Origin: Betaproteobacteria bacterium UBA1934
Lineage (GTDB): Bacteria > Pseudomonadota > Gammaproteobacteria > Burkholderiales > Rhodocyclaceae
Reading direction: 5' to 3'
Assembly (NCBI GenBank): GCA_002337055.1
Contig: DDFG01000004.1
Location: 624,382-688,381, forward strand
DNA: 64,000 bases
The position numbers and the translations under genes are program-made. The notes beneath the pieces were generated by a model, which ran no database searches, was not told the DNA's origin, and was given only the letters and a program-made list of their open reading frames with translations. Positions 16,413 through 24,373 of the stretch are shown here, one piece after another. Each line of letters opens with the position of its first letter. Position 1 is the stretch's first letter.

Positions 16413-17240
16413 TCATGACTTGAACCAGGCCAGCAGCTTCTGCCACCAACCGCTCGGCGCGGCAAAGTCGCCACGCACACGCACCAATATTACCGAAACG
16501 TTGTCGCGCCCGCCGTTGTCGTTCGCCATCTGAATCAACTGGTCGCCCGCAAGTTCCAGATTGGCTTGCAGCATTTGCAGGGTTTCCCCGATTTCCGCGT
16601 CTTCAACCATGTCGTTCAGGCCATCCGAACACAACACGTAGATATCACCGGGCAACACATCATAGTCGTGGATTTCGACCTCGACTTCCGGATCGACGCC
16701 CAAAGCACGCGTCACCAGATTCTTGTTCTGGGAATATTTCGCTTCCTCGGCCGTAATCATGCCGCTATCGATCTGCTCCTGCAAAAGCGAGTGATCGCGG
16801 GTCAGTTGCTGAAACTCATTGTCGCGCAGGCGGTAGAGGCGCGAATCACCGATATGGGCAACACTGACCAGATTGTCGAAAAACCAGGCCATGACCAACG
16901 TTGTGCCCATACCCGCGTATTGAGGTTGACTCTGGGCGGCGCGGTAAATCGAATCGTTGGTTAGGGCAACTTCGTCGATGATGTACTTGTGCGCCACACG
17001 CTGCCCTGTCGCAGCGTCGATCGATTGCGGACGAATAGTTTCGATCAGCGGCAACAGATCGTTTGAAATCAAGGTAGTCGCCATACCACTGGCAACCTCC
17101 CCAGCGTTGTATCCGCCCATACCATCGGCCAGAATCACCAATCCCCGCTCGGCATCGCCAAATACCGCGTCCTCGTTGTGGGAGCGCACCATACCAGGAT
17201 CGGTACGGACCACCACCTCGAGCGCTTCAGCCAGTTTCAT
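16413..17240 (-). CDS. PP2C-family Ser/Thr phosphatase (Stp1-like)
   Basis: The 275-residue protein has every metal-binding motif of bacterial PP2C enzymes: VRSHNEDAV, ILADGMGGYNAGE, GMGTTLVMA, HIGDSRLYRL, LTRDHS, CSDGLND and GGRDNVSVILV. A short hydrophobic and aromatic tail (GWWQKLLAWF) may touch the membrane. ATG 17240 is preferred, since GAGGAT stands upstream; a TTG at 17258 would overlap the kinase stop. It should reverse phosphorylation by the kinase encoded 14 bases upstream, a pairing well known for PknB/PrkC-type kinases. Confidence 0.93.
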   Translation of the reverse strand: MKLAEALEVVVRTDPGMVRSHNEDAVFGDAERGLVILADGMGGYNAGEVASGMATTLISNDLLPLIETIRPQSIDAATGQRVAHKYIIDEVALTNDSIYRAAQSQPQYAGMGTTLVMAWFFDNLVSVAHIGDSRLYRLRDNEFQQLTRDHSLLQEQIDSGMITAEEAKYSQNKNLVTRALGVDPEVEVEIHDYDVLPGDIYVLCSDGLNDMVEDAEIGETLQMLQANLELAGDQLIQMANDNGGRDNVSVILVRVRGDFAAPSGWWQKLLAWFKS

Positions 17241-17254
17241 TTTGTTATCCTCGC

Positions 17255-19822
17255 TCAAAACTCGATATCGACTGCCGCCGCGGCATTCGTGCCGCCATCG
17301 TTCAAACAGGCGCGCAGATCGGCCGCCATTTCACTACCGCGCTGATAGCGCCGGCCGATGTCCTTTGCCAGCGCCTTGTCGATCACCGCGATCAAGGCAG
17401 GCGGAAGCCCCGGCGCAAAGGCCGTGATGTCCGCAGGCTCCTCCCCGGCAATCTTGAACATCAACTGTGCCATGGATTCACCCACAAAGGGTAGATGCCC
17501 GCTACAGAGCTGATACAACATCACGCCCAGCGAGAACAAGTCGGAACGGCCGTCTATCTTCTTGCCCGCCAATTGCTCGGGAGACATATAGGAAGGGGTA
17601 CCCAGAACCATTCCCGTTTTCGTCTTCGAAGAATCGGTAATCCTCGCAATCCCGAAATCAGTCACCTTGACCTGATCCGCCTCGGCTTCGTACATCACAT
17701 TGGCGGGCTTGACGTCACGATGCACCACACTGTTCTGGTGAGCGTAATCGAGCGCATCAGCCACCCGGGCGACGATGGAAATGACCGACGGGAGGGGCAA
17801 GAGTGCGTCGGATTTGGTGTGAGGTACCAAATCCCTGCCCTTGAGGAACTCCATCGCGATGTAGGCCAGATCGTGTTCCTCGCCGGCATCGTAGATGGTG
17901 ACGATATTCGGATGATTGAGCCTGCCGGCGGTTTCGGCCTCACGGAAGAAACGCGCCTTGACCTCGTCCAGTTCGTCCCCTTCGAACTCCTGCGAAAGCG
18001 CCATGGTCTTGATGGCCACCACGCGGTTGATTTTGGGATCGCGTCCGAGGTAGACCACTCCCATCGCGCCTTTGCCCAGCTCCTTTTCGACCTGATAGCG
18101 CCCCAGCATGGGTTTCTCAACCTGTCCGCCCGGAATGATGACGGTTCCTCCCACAGCCTGCCCGGCGCCGCTCCCCAACAATACGGCCTCGGAAAGCTGC
18201 TTGGCGCGCGCAAGTTTTTGGGCGAGATCGCGGAAATCGAGCCGGTAATCTGCCATATAGCGGAAAACCGCCTCTGCCTTGTTGAACTGCCGTTTTCGCT
18301 CGTAATCCAGTGCCAGGTTGTACAGGTTCTCGAGCAGGCCGTCATCCATGGGACATTTACGGAACTTGTCGAAGGCCAGATCGAGTTGCCCCTGGCCCTG
18401 AAAGGCCAATGCGAGCATGCGGTTCGATTCGGCCGATTCGAGGTCGGATTTGACCTTGCCGCGCTGGGTCACCAGGAAATTGCGTGTAGTCAGCAGCAGA
18501 TGCCCCAACACCAACAGGCACGCCGGCCACATCAGCGGAATCCACAATCCGCCGCCGACCATCAGGCCAAAATGGGTGGCAATCACGATCGCCATCAACA
18601 CCCCGGTCGCCGCTGCACCGACGCCGGCGGAAAGCTTGGGCAGGACGAAGATCAGATACAGCGCCACCAGCACGAACGCGCCAAATGCGGCAAAAACGCC
18701 CCAGCGCGGCTCGACAAAAAAGTGCTCCTGCAAAATGCTGGAAACCGCGTGCGCAAGAGTCAGCACAGGCGGCATATCCTTGGCAACCGGGGTCACCTGC
18801 GGCGCGCCCACGCCATCGGCCGTGGCGCCGATCAGGACGATCTTGCCGGCATACTTGGCCGCCGGAATCTTGCCATTCAACACATCGAAAAAGGAATCGA
18901 CCTGAAAGGCCGGGCGTGCGTCCGAACTCCGATAGAAGAACGTATGCATCTGCGTTTCGATATCGGTCGGAATCCTCAGCTTGCCGACCCTGACTTCCTC
19001 GCCCAGCCGCACCTTGATGTCGTCCACACCGAGATTCAGGCTCTTGGCCGCCAGCACCAGTGACAGCGATGGGTAGGTCTGATCGAAGTATTGCACCACC
19101 AGCGGTTCGGCACGAATGCTGCCATCGACATCCTGACTGGCATTGAGATGCCCCAGCGCCAATGCTTTTTCGCCGACGGCCTGAAAAGGCGCTTGCAAGG
19201 AAACGGCCGGAAGCGCGCCGCCACCAGCGGAGGCAACCTGGGTCAAACGATTGCGGGCGATGAAATCAGGCACGGGTCTGTCAAGCCGCCCGCGCGGCTC
19301 ACCCAGGCGAAAAGTCATCGGCAACACGACATTACCCGCATGCGCGAAACTGTCCGCCAGCTTGCGATCGGTGTTCAGCGCGGTTTCCGCTTCTTTCAGC
19401 AGCGCGAGAATCTTCTCGCCTTCCGCACTCCGTGGTGGTGCAGGTTCGGCTTCGCTCGCGGGGGCAACCAGTTCGAGGAGTTTGCCGATGTACTGCTGGG
19501 CAACCCCCGTTTCCGGCTCGTAGAAGAACACTGTGTTGCCGATGACCTTGGCTTTGGCACCCGACAACAGGTCGGTCATGCGTGCATGCAGATCGCGTGG
19601 CCACGGCCAGCGACCGAGGTTGGCGATGCTGGCATCGTCAATGGCGATGACCGCGATGTCCGGCGAAGGAGTCCGCTCGGTCGCGCGCACGCCCATGTCG
19701 TACGCCTTGCGCTCGAGGCTCTGGATAAGGTCGGATTGCCCCACCGCGAGCATGAAAAGCGCCAGCAGCAAGGCGAGGAACCCACCCGATTTCCAGAACG
19801 CGGTTTTTGATTTCGCCGGCAC
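17255..19822 (-). CDS. CHASE2 domain Ser/Thr protein kinase
   Basis: Numbered from GTG 19822 the protein has 855 residues. The order is membrane anchor (about 13-30), periplasmic CHASE2 domain (about 35-365), three membrane helices (about 375-445), a TPR-like linker (about 460-545) and a C-terminal kinase (about 575-840). This inverts the PknB layout, where the kinase comes first. Catalytic residues are intact: GKGAMGVVYLG, Lys605 (VAIKT), HRDVKPANV with Asp703, Asp722 (DFGIAR) and GTPSYMSPEQ. The GTG is chosen because GGAGAC lies six bases before it; a TTG at 19855 is the alternative. A motif GGTVIIPGG with Thr560 precedes the kinase domain. It is the first gene of the eight-gene operon. Confidence 0.92.
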   Translation of the reverse strand: MPAKSKTAFWKSGGFLALLLALFMLAVGQSDLIQSLERKAYDMGVRATERTPSPDIAVIAIDDASIANLGRWPWPRDLHARMTDLLSGAKAKVIGNTVFFYEPETGVAQQYIGKLLELVAPASEAEPAPPRSAEGEKILALLKEAETALNTDRKLADSFAHAGNVVLPMTFRLGEPRGRLDRPVPDFIARNRLTQVASAGGGALPAVSLQAPFQAVGEKALALGHLNASQDVDGSIRAEPLVVQYFDQTYPSLSLVLAAKSLNLGVDDIKVRLGEEVRVGKLRIPTDIETQMHTFFYRSSDARPAFQVDSFFDVLNGKIPAAKYAGKIVLIGATADGVGAPQVTPVAKDMPPVLTLAHAVSSILQEHFFVEPRWGVFAAFGAFVLVALYLIFVLPKLSAGVGAAATGVLMAIVIATHFGLMVGGGLWIPLMWPACLLVLGHLLLTTRNFLVTQRGKVKSDLESAESNRMLALAFQGQGQLDLAFDKFRKCPMDDGLLENLYNLALDYERKRQFNKAEAVFRYMADYRLDFRDLAQKLARAKQLSEAVLLGSGAGQAVGGTVIIPGGQVEKPMLGRYQVEKELGKGAMGVVYLGRDPKINRVVAIKTMALSQEFEGDELDEVKARFFREAETAGRLNHPNIVTIYDAGEEHDLAYIAMEFLKGRDLVPHTKSDALLPLPSVISIVARVADALDYAHQNSVVHRDVKPANVMYEAEADQVKVTDFGIARITDSSKTKTGMVLGTPSYMSPEQLAGKKIDGRSDLFSLGVMLYQLCSGHLPFVGESMAQLMFKIAGEEPADITAFAPGLPPALIAVIDKALAKDIGRRYQRGSEMAADLRACLNDGGTNAAAAVDIEF

Positions 19823-19976
19823 TCTTGTCTCCGTGGCAAAGAAGCCGAAAGTCAAATGCTTACTCGCTATTCTTGCGCGTCATTCGAGGCCAGTCAAATT
19901 TATAGTCATATGCACCGGGCGTGAAGGCAGCTTCTGTCTCTCGTATCGCACAGGCGAATCCGCCCCCTGCTCAAAC

Positions 19977-20008
19977 AAAAAGGGCCGCATCCCATCGACG
20001 CGGCCCTT
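19977..20008 (-). terminator. Intrinsic terminator after sucD
   Basis: On the minus strand AAGGGCCGC, an 11-base loop and GCGGCCCTT form a perfect 9-base-pair stem followed by TTT. It starts 22 bases past the sucD stop and separates sucCD from the kinase operon. Confidence 0.85.
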
Positions 20009-20030
20009 CGTTAACTCGGAAGCGGCGAAA

Positions 20031-20924
20031 TTACAGCTTGGCTTTGAGCAGCTTGGCCATTTCGGACGGGTTGCGGGTCACGGTGAAACCGCATTCTTCC
20101 ATGATCGCCAACTTGGCGTCGGCGGTGTCGGCACCACCGGAAATCAACGCACCGGCATGACCCATGCGCTTGCCCGGAGGAGCGGTGACGCCGGCGATAA
20201 AGCCGACCACCGGTTTCTTCATGTTGGCCTTGCACCACTGCGCAGCTTCGGCTTCGTCCGGCCCGCCGATTTCGCCGATCATGATGACCGCATCGGTCTC
20301 CGGATCGTCGTTGAACATCTTCATCACATCGATGTGCTTCAGACCGTTGATCGGGTCGCCGCCGATGCCGACGGCCGAAGACTGGCCGAGGCCGATTTCG
20401 GTCAATTGCGCGACGGCTTCGTACGTCAGCGTGCCGGAACGCGATACCACTCCGATCCGGCCCTTGCGATGGATATGCCCGGGCATGATGCCGATCTTGA
20501 TTTCGTCCGGGGTGATCAGGCCGGGGCAGTTCGGCCCGAGCAGCAGCGTCTTCTTGCCGCCCGCAGCTTCTTTCTGTTTCATCTTGTTGCGCACGACCAG
20601 CATGTCGCGCACCGGAATGCCCTCGGTGATGCAGATGGCCAGATCGAGTTCGGCCTCGACCGCTTCCCAGATCGCGTCGGCGGCACCGGCGGGCGGCACG
20701 TAAATGACCGAGACGGTGGCGCCGGTCGCCTGCTTGGCTTCCTTGACCGAAGCGTAAATCGGCACGCCTTCGAAATCCTCGCCGGCTTTTTTGGGGTTCA
20801 CGCCGGCGACGAAACAGTTGGCACCGTTTGCGTATTCGCGGCACTTGGAGGTATGGAACATGCCGGTCTTGCCGGTCATGCCCTGGGTGATGACCTTGGT
20901 GTCTTTGTTGATCAGAATGGACAT
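20031..20924 (-). CDS. sucD: Succinate-CoA ligase (ADP-forming) subunit alpha
   Basis: The 297-residue alpha subunit catalyses, with SucC, the reversible conversion of succinyl-CoA to succinate with nucleotide phosphorylation in the TCA cycle. The N-terminal CoA-binding fold includes TGKTGMFHTSKC, and KTLLLGPNCPGLITP follows. The phosphorylated active-site His is in RMGHAGALISGG. Length is normal for the family. It follows sucC by ten bases in a two-gene operon that ends with a clear terminator. Confidence 0.98.
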   Translation of the reverse strand: MSILINKDTKVITQGMTGKTGMFHTSKCREYANGANCFVAGVNPKKAGEDFEGVPIYASVKEAKQATGATVSVIYVPPAGAADAIWEAVEAELDLAICITEGIPVRDMLVVRNKMKQKEAAGGKKTLLLGPNCPGLITPDEIKIGIMPGHIHRKGRIGVVSRSGTLTYEAVAQLTEIGLGQSSAVGIGGDPINGLKHIDVMKMFNDDPETDAVIMIGEIGGPDEAEAAQWCKANMKKPVVGFIAGVTAPPGKRMGHAGALISGGADTADAKLAIMEECGFTVTRNPSEMAKLLKAKL

Positions 20925-20934
20925 ATCGACTTCC

Positions 20935-22095
20935 TCACTTCACAGCGGCAACGATCTTGGTAGCGGCATCCGCCATGGTATCGGCGGCAATGATGGGCAG
21001 GCCGGATTCGGCGAGGATCTTCTTGCCGAGATCCTCGTTGGTGCCCTTCATCCGAACCACCAGCGGCACGGAAAGGTGCACTTCGCGGGCGGCCGTCACG
21101 ACGCCGGTCGCAATGGTGTCGCAACGCATGATGCCGCCGAAGATATTGACCAGAATGCCCTTGACCTTGGGATTCTTCAGCATGATCTTGAACGCCTCGG
21201 TCACCTTCTCGGTCGTGGCGCCACCGCCAACGTCGAGGAAATTGGCCGGTTCGGCACCGAACAGCTTGATGGTATCCATGGTCGCCATGGCCAGACCGGC
21301 GCCATTCACCAGACAGCCGATGTTGCCGTCCAGCGAAATGTAGGCGAGGTCGAACTTGGAGGCTTCGATTTCGTCGGCATCCTCTTCATCCAGATCGCGC
21401 ATCGCGACGATGTCCGGGTGACGATACAGCGCGTTGGAATCGAAATTGAACTTGGCGTCGAGCGCCTTGATGGTGCCGTTGCCTTCGAGAATCAGAGGAT
21501 TGATTTCGGCCAGCGAGGCGTCGGTTTCCATGTAACAGGTGTAGAGTTTCTTGAAGGTATCAACGGCCTGTGCGATCGAGCCTTCCGGCACGCCGATGCC
21601 CTTGGCCAGTTCCAGCGCCTGCGCGTCGGTCAGGCCAACGAGCGGATCGACGAAGGCCTTGATGATCTTTTCCGGCGTCTTGTGGGCGACTTCTTCGATA
21701 TCCATGCCGCCTTCCGAAGAGGCCATCATCGCCACCTTCTGCGAGGCACGGTCGGTCAGCGCGGCAACGTAATATTCCTTCTTGATGTCAGCGCCTTCTT
21801 CGACCAGCAGGCGACGAACCTTCTGACCTTCCGGTCCGGTCTGATGGGTCACCAACTGCATGCCCATGATCTGGCTGGCGTATTGCTTCACCTCATCGAG
21901 CGACTTGGCGACCTTGACGCCGCCGCCCTTGCCGCGGCCACCGGCGTGAATCTGCGCCTTCACCACCCAAACCTTGCCGCCCAGGGATTCAGCGGCTTTG
22001 ACGGCGTCTTCCACCGCCGGGCAGAACACTCCGCGCGGCACCGTCACGCCAAATTTTCTCAGGATTTCTTTTCCCTGGTATTCATGAATTTTCAT
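20935..22095 (-). CDS. sucC: Succinate-CoA ligase (ADP-forming) subunit beta
   Basis: The 386-residue beta subunit has an ATP-grasp fold: KAQIHAGGRGKGGGVK for nucleotide binding, EINPLIL and GNIGCLVNGAGLAMATMD, then a C-terminal CoA-ligase fold with NIFGGIMRCD. The start MKIHEYQGKEILR is the usual one and AGAGGAAC stands just upstream. Unlike many Proteobacteria, no sucAB or mdh gene adjoins it here. Length is normal. Confidence 0.98.
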   Translation of the reverse strand: MKIHEYQGKEILRKFGVTVPRGVFCPAVEDAVKAAESLGGKVWVVKAQIHAGGRGKGGGVKVAKSLDEVKQYASQIMGMQLVTHQTGPEGQKVRRLLVEEGADIKKEYYVAALTDRASQKVAMMASSEGGMDIEEVAHKTPEKIIKAFVDPLVGLTDAQALELAKGIGVPEGSIAQAVDTFKKLYTCYMETDASLAEINPLILEGNGTIKALDAKFNFDSNALYRHPDIVAMRDLDEEDADEIEASKFDLAYISLDGNIGCLVNGAGLAMATMDTIKLFGAEPANFLDVGGGATTEKVTEAFKIMLKNPKVKGILVNIFGGIMRCDTIATGVVTAAREVHLSVPLVVRMKGTNEDLGKKILAESGLPIIAADTMADAATKIVAAVK

Positions 22096-22163
22096 ACCGT
22101 TCCTCTTCTCTGTCAGGTTGAAACGTCACCGTAATTACAGAACAATGGTAGCACAGCACAACC

Positions 22164-22177
22164 AAAAGATGTCTTTT
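22164..22177. promoter_or_regulatory. Palindrome upstream of sucC
   Basis: AAAAGA-TG-TCTTTT is a perfect 6-base inverted repeat 69 bases before the sucC start codon, in the 119-base gap between sucC and the MATE gene. It could be an operator for sucCD. No regulator is implied by the sequence. Confidence 0.3.
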
Positions 22178-22214
22178 AAATGACCTAAGACTGAAGCCTC
22201 GGCAGCGGGTCTAT

Positions 22215-23546
22215 TTACACTTCAAAATCCTTCGCCACCTTCCACAACAAGCCTGCGAGCAGGATTGCCGCCATCATCAAGCTGGCGGCCGAAGCCAGCC
22301 AGAAGCCCGCGATTCCCATGTCTCGCGGGCCAAAGCACAACCACCAGCCGCCCCCCATGCCAATGCCCCAGAACACCAGGGTTTGCACCAGCATCGGCAA
22401 GAACGTCACCCGATACGCACGCAGCACATGACCTGCCACCGTCTGCACAGCATCGAAGAACTGGAATATTGCAATGTAGATCACCAAACTTACAGCCACC
22501 TTGCGAACCGATGCATCGTTGGTATAGAGCGCCACCATGGGTTCAATGCCAAACCAGAGCACGACACCCATGGCGGACGAGACACCACCGGCAAGCAACA
22601 GTCCGGCGGCAAGAAAGCGGTGCGCGCGGGCCCAATCACGGGCGCCCAGGCTTTGCCCGACGGCAGCCAGAGTGGCGATGGCGAATGCCAGCGGCAACAT
22701 GTAGCAAAGCGCGGCGATGTTGCCGATGATGCGGTGCCCGGCCAGCACCGTGGCACCCAGCGGTGCGATCAGTAGCGCCACCAGCGTGAATGCGGAAATC
22801 TCGACAAAATTGGCGACGCCCATCGGCAATCCAAGCTGCAACAGTTCACGCCAGATCACCCAATCCGGTTTTTCCCATTGCTCGAAAGCGCGATAGCGCT
22901 TGCCCAGCGGCCCAAATATCAACGACAACGCCGCAGCGCCACAGGTCAGCCAGGACACCGAGACATTGGCGACGGCGCAACCCAACACACCCAGCGGCGC
23001 GCCCGCCCATCCCTTCAACGCCAATCCCCATGAGAGAAAGGCATGCACCACCAGTCCGCCCAGCCCGATGGCCATCAAGAGGCGGGCGCGTCCGAGCGCA
23101 TTGCTGAAGGAATAGAAGGTCCGGTAGAGCAACGAGGCGGGCACGCCGCAGGCGAGTACCAGCAAGTATCCCCGCACCCGCTCCTCGACCGCCGCTTCCA
23201 TCGGCGAGAGTCCGAGCAGCCAGTCTGGCCAGATCAGCGTGGCGATGCCGGGCACACTCAACGCCAGCGCCAGCCAGAATCCCTGGCGGAGAACACGTAC
23301 GGTTTCGGCATCCCGCCCGGCACCGACGCGATGGGCAACAATGGGCGTCACCGCCTGGAGAATGCCCACCAGTGCGAACAGAATACAAACATAGATGCCG
23401 CCGCCAATAGCCACCGCGGCCAGCTCAATGGCGCCGACATGGCCCAGCACCGCCGTATCGACCACCACCATGCCGATGGAGGCCAATTGGGCAACGAGCA
23501 CAGGTAGCGCGTGAGCGATCAGTCCGCGGCAAGCGGTGAGAAACAT
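22215..23546 (-). CDS. MATE-family multidrug efflux transporter (NorM-like)
   Basis: The 443-residue integral membrane protein has about twelve hydrophobic helices arranged as two MatE repeats. The opening ...HALPVLVAQLASIGMVVVDTAVLGHVG carries the typical MATE helix 1-2 sequence, and the repeat in the second half starts near LGLPMGVANFVEISAF. Such proteins export cationic drugs in exchange for Na+ or H+. No Shine-Dalgarno sequence is evident at ATG 23546. It lies 112 bases after the FAH-family gene on the same strand. The substrate is unknown. Confidence 0.9.
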   Translation of the reverse strand: MFLTACRGLIAHALPVLVAQLASIGMVVVDTAVLGHVGAIELAAVAIGGGIYVCILFALVGILQAVTPIVAHRVGAGRDAETVRVLRQGFWLALALSVPGIATLIWPDWLLGLSPMEAAVEERVRGYLLVLACGVPASLLYRTFYSFSNALGRARLLMAIGLGGLVVHAFLSWGLALKGWAGAPLGVLGCAVANVSVSWLTCGAAALSLIFGPLGKRYRAFEQWEKPDWVIWRELLQLGLPMGVANFVEISAFTLVALLIAPLGATVLAGHRIIGNIAALCYMLPLAFAIATLAAVGQSLGARDWARAHRFLAAGLLLAGGVSSAMGVVLWFGIEPMVALYTNDASVRKVAVSLVIYIAIFQFFDAVQTVAGHVLRAYRVTFLPMLVQTLVFWGIGMGGGWWLCFGPRDMGIAGFWLASAASLMMAAILLAGLLWKVAKDFEV

Positions 23547-23658
23547 GATTTTAGGGGTGAGAAGGAGTGTTGCAAAAAGGGCGCTGTCGAGCGCAGGGCA
23601 CGACGGGCCGAATCCGAACCCATTCTACATGCACAACGCGCCGACGCTCGACGCGATG

Positions 23659-24366
23659 TCAGCCCGGTGCCACGATTCGGGCATGCAGCTCGCCCACCCC
23701 TTCCACGCTGCCTGCCAGACGATCTCCCGGAACGATGGCGGCCACGCCCGCGGGCGTGCCGGTATAGATGAGGTCGCCGCCGTGCAGCCGCACGCTCTGC
23801 GAAAGCTGGGCGATGATGGCCGGCACCGGCCAGCTCATCTGGGCAAGATCGCCCTGTTGCCGAAGCGTGCCGTTCACCGCCAGGCATATGCGACCGCGCT
23901 CGGGGTGTCCGCACACCGCAGCAGGCACGATGGCGCCCAGTATGCCGGATTGATCGAAACCCTTCGATAGATCCCACGGATGACCTTTTTCCTTGGCTCG
24001 CGCCTGCATGTCGCGGCGGGTCAGGTCGAGGCCTACGGCGTAACCGAAAATGCAGCCACGAGCCGCCTCCGGCGCAATATTCTGGCCGCCGCGGCCCAGC
24101 GCGACGACCAGCTCGATTTCGTGCTGGAGATTGGCGGTTTGCGGCGGATAGACGACGGCCAGTTCGTCGCCGCCCGCCACCAGCGCATCGGCCGGCTTCA
24201 TGAAGAAGAATGGGGGTTCGGCACCGCTGGCTTGATCCAGCGCGCCCATTTCCCGCGCGTGTTCGGCGTAATTCCGGCCAACGCAAAACACGCGACGGAC
24301 GGGAAACAAACCGCCCCCGACAACCGGGACGGCCACTTGCGGCGGCGCGGGAATCACATAGGGCAT
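23659..24366 (-). CDS. Fumarylacetoacetate hydrolase (FAH) family protein
   Basis: The 235-residue protein has the FAH C-terminal catalytic fold. Visible are VFCVGRNYAEHAREMG, the metal-binding HEIELVVALG, GYAVGLDLTRRDMQ, KGFDQSGILGAIVP and GDLIYTGTPAGV. The family hydrolyses or isomerises 1,3-dicarbonyl compounds (fumarylpyruvate, acylpyruvates and similar). The sequence is nearest to fumarylpyruvate hydrolase-like enzymes, but no aromatic-degradation genes are near, so the substrate is left open. The start MPYVIPAPP at 24366 lies seven bases past the TonB receptor stop, so the pair is probably co-transcribed. Confidence 0.88.
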   Translation of the reverse strand: MPYVIPAPPQVAVPVVGGGLFPVRRVFCVGRNYAEHAREMGALDQASGAEPPFFFMKPADALVAGGDELAVVYPPQTANLQHEIELVVALGRGGQNIAPEAARGCIFGYAVGLDLTRRDMQARAKEKGHPWDLSKGFDQSGILGAIVPAAVCGHPERGRICLAVNGTLRQQGDLAQMSWPVPAIIAQLSQSVRLHGGDLIYTGTPAGVAAIVPGDRLAGSVEGVGELHARIVAPG

Positions 24367-24373
24367 GGTTGGG

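Noticed and set aside
17495..19063. Long open frame of 522 codons on the plus strand
   Set aside because: It is antisense to the CHASE2 kinase gene, which has full domain support. The plus frame codes for a His/Arg/Gln-rich product with no recognisable motif, as expected from high-GC codon bias.
20791..22134. Open frame of 447 codons on the plus strand
   Set aside because: Antisense to sucC and sucD; the product is low-complexity His/Gly/Arg-rich.
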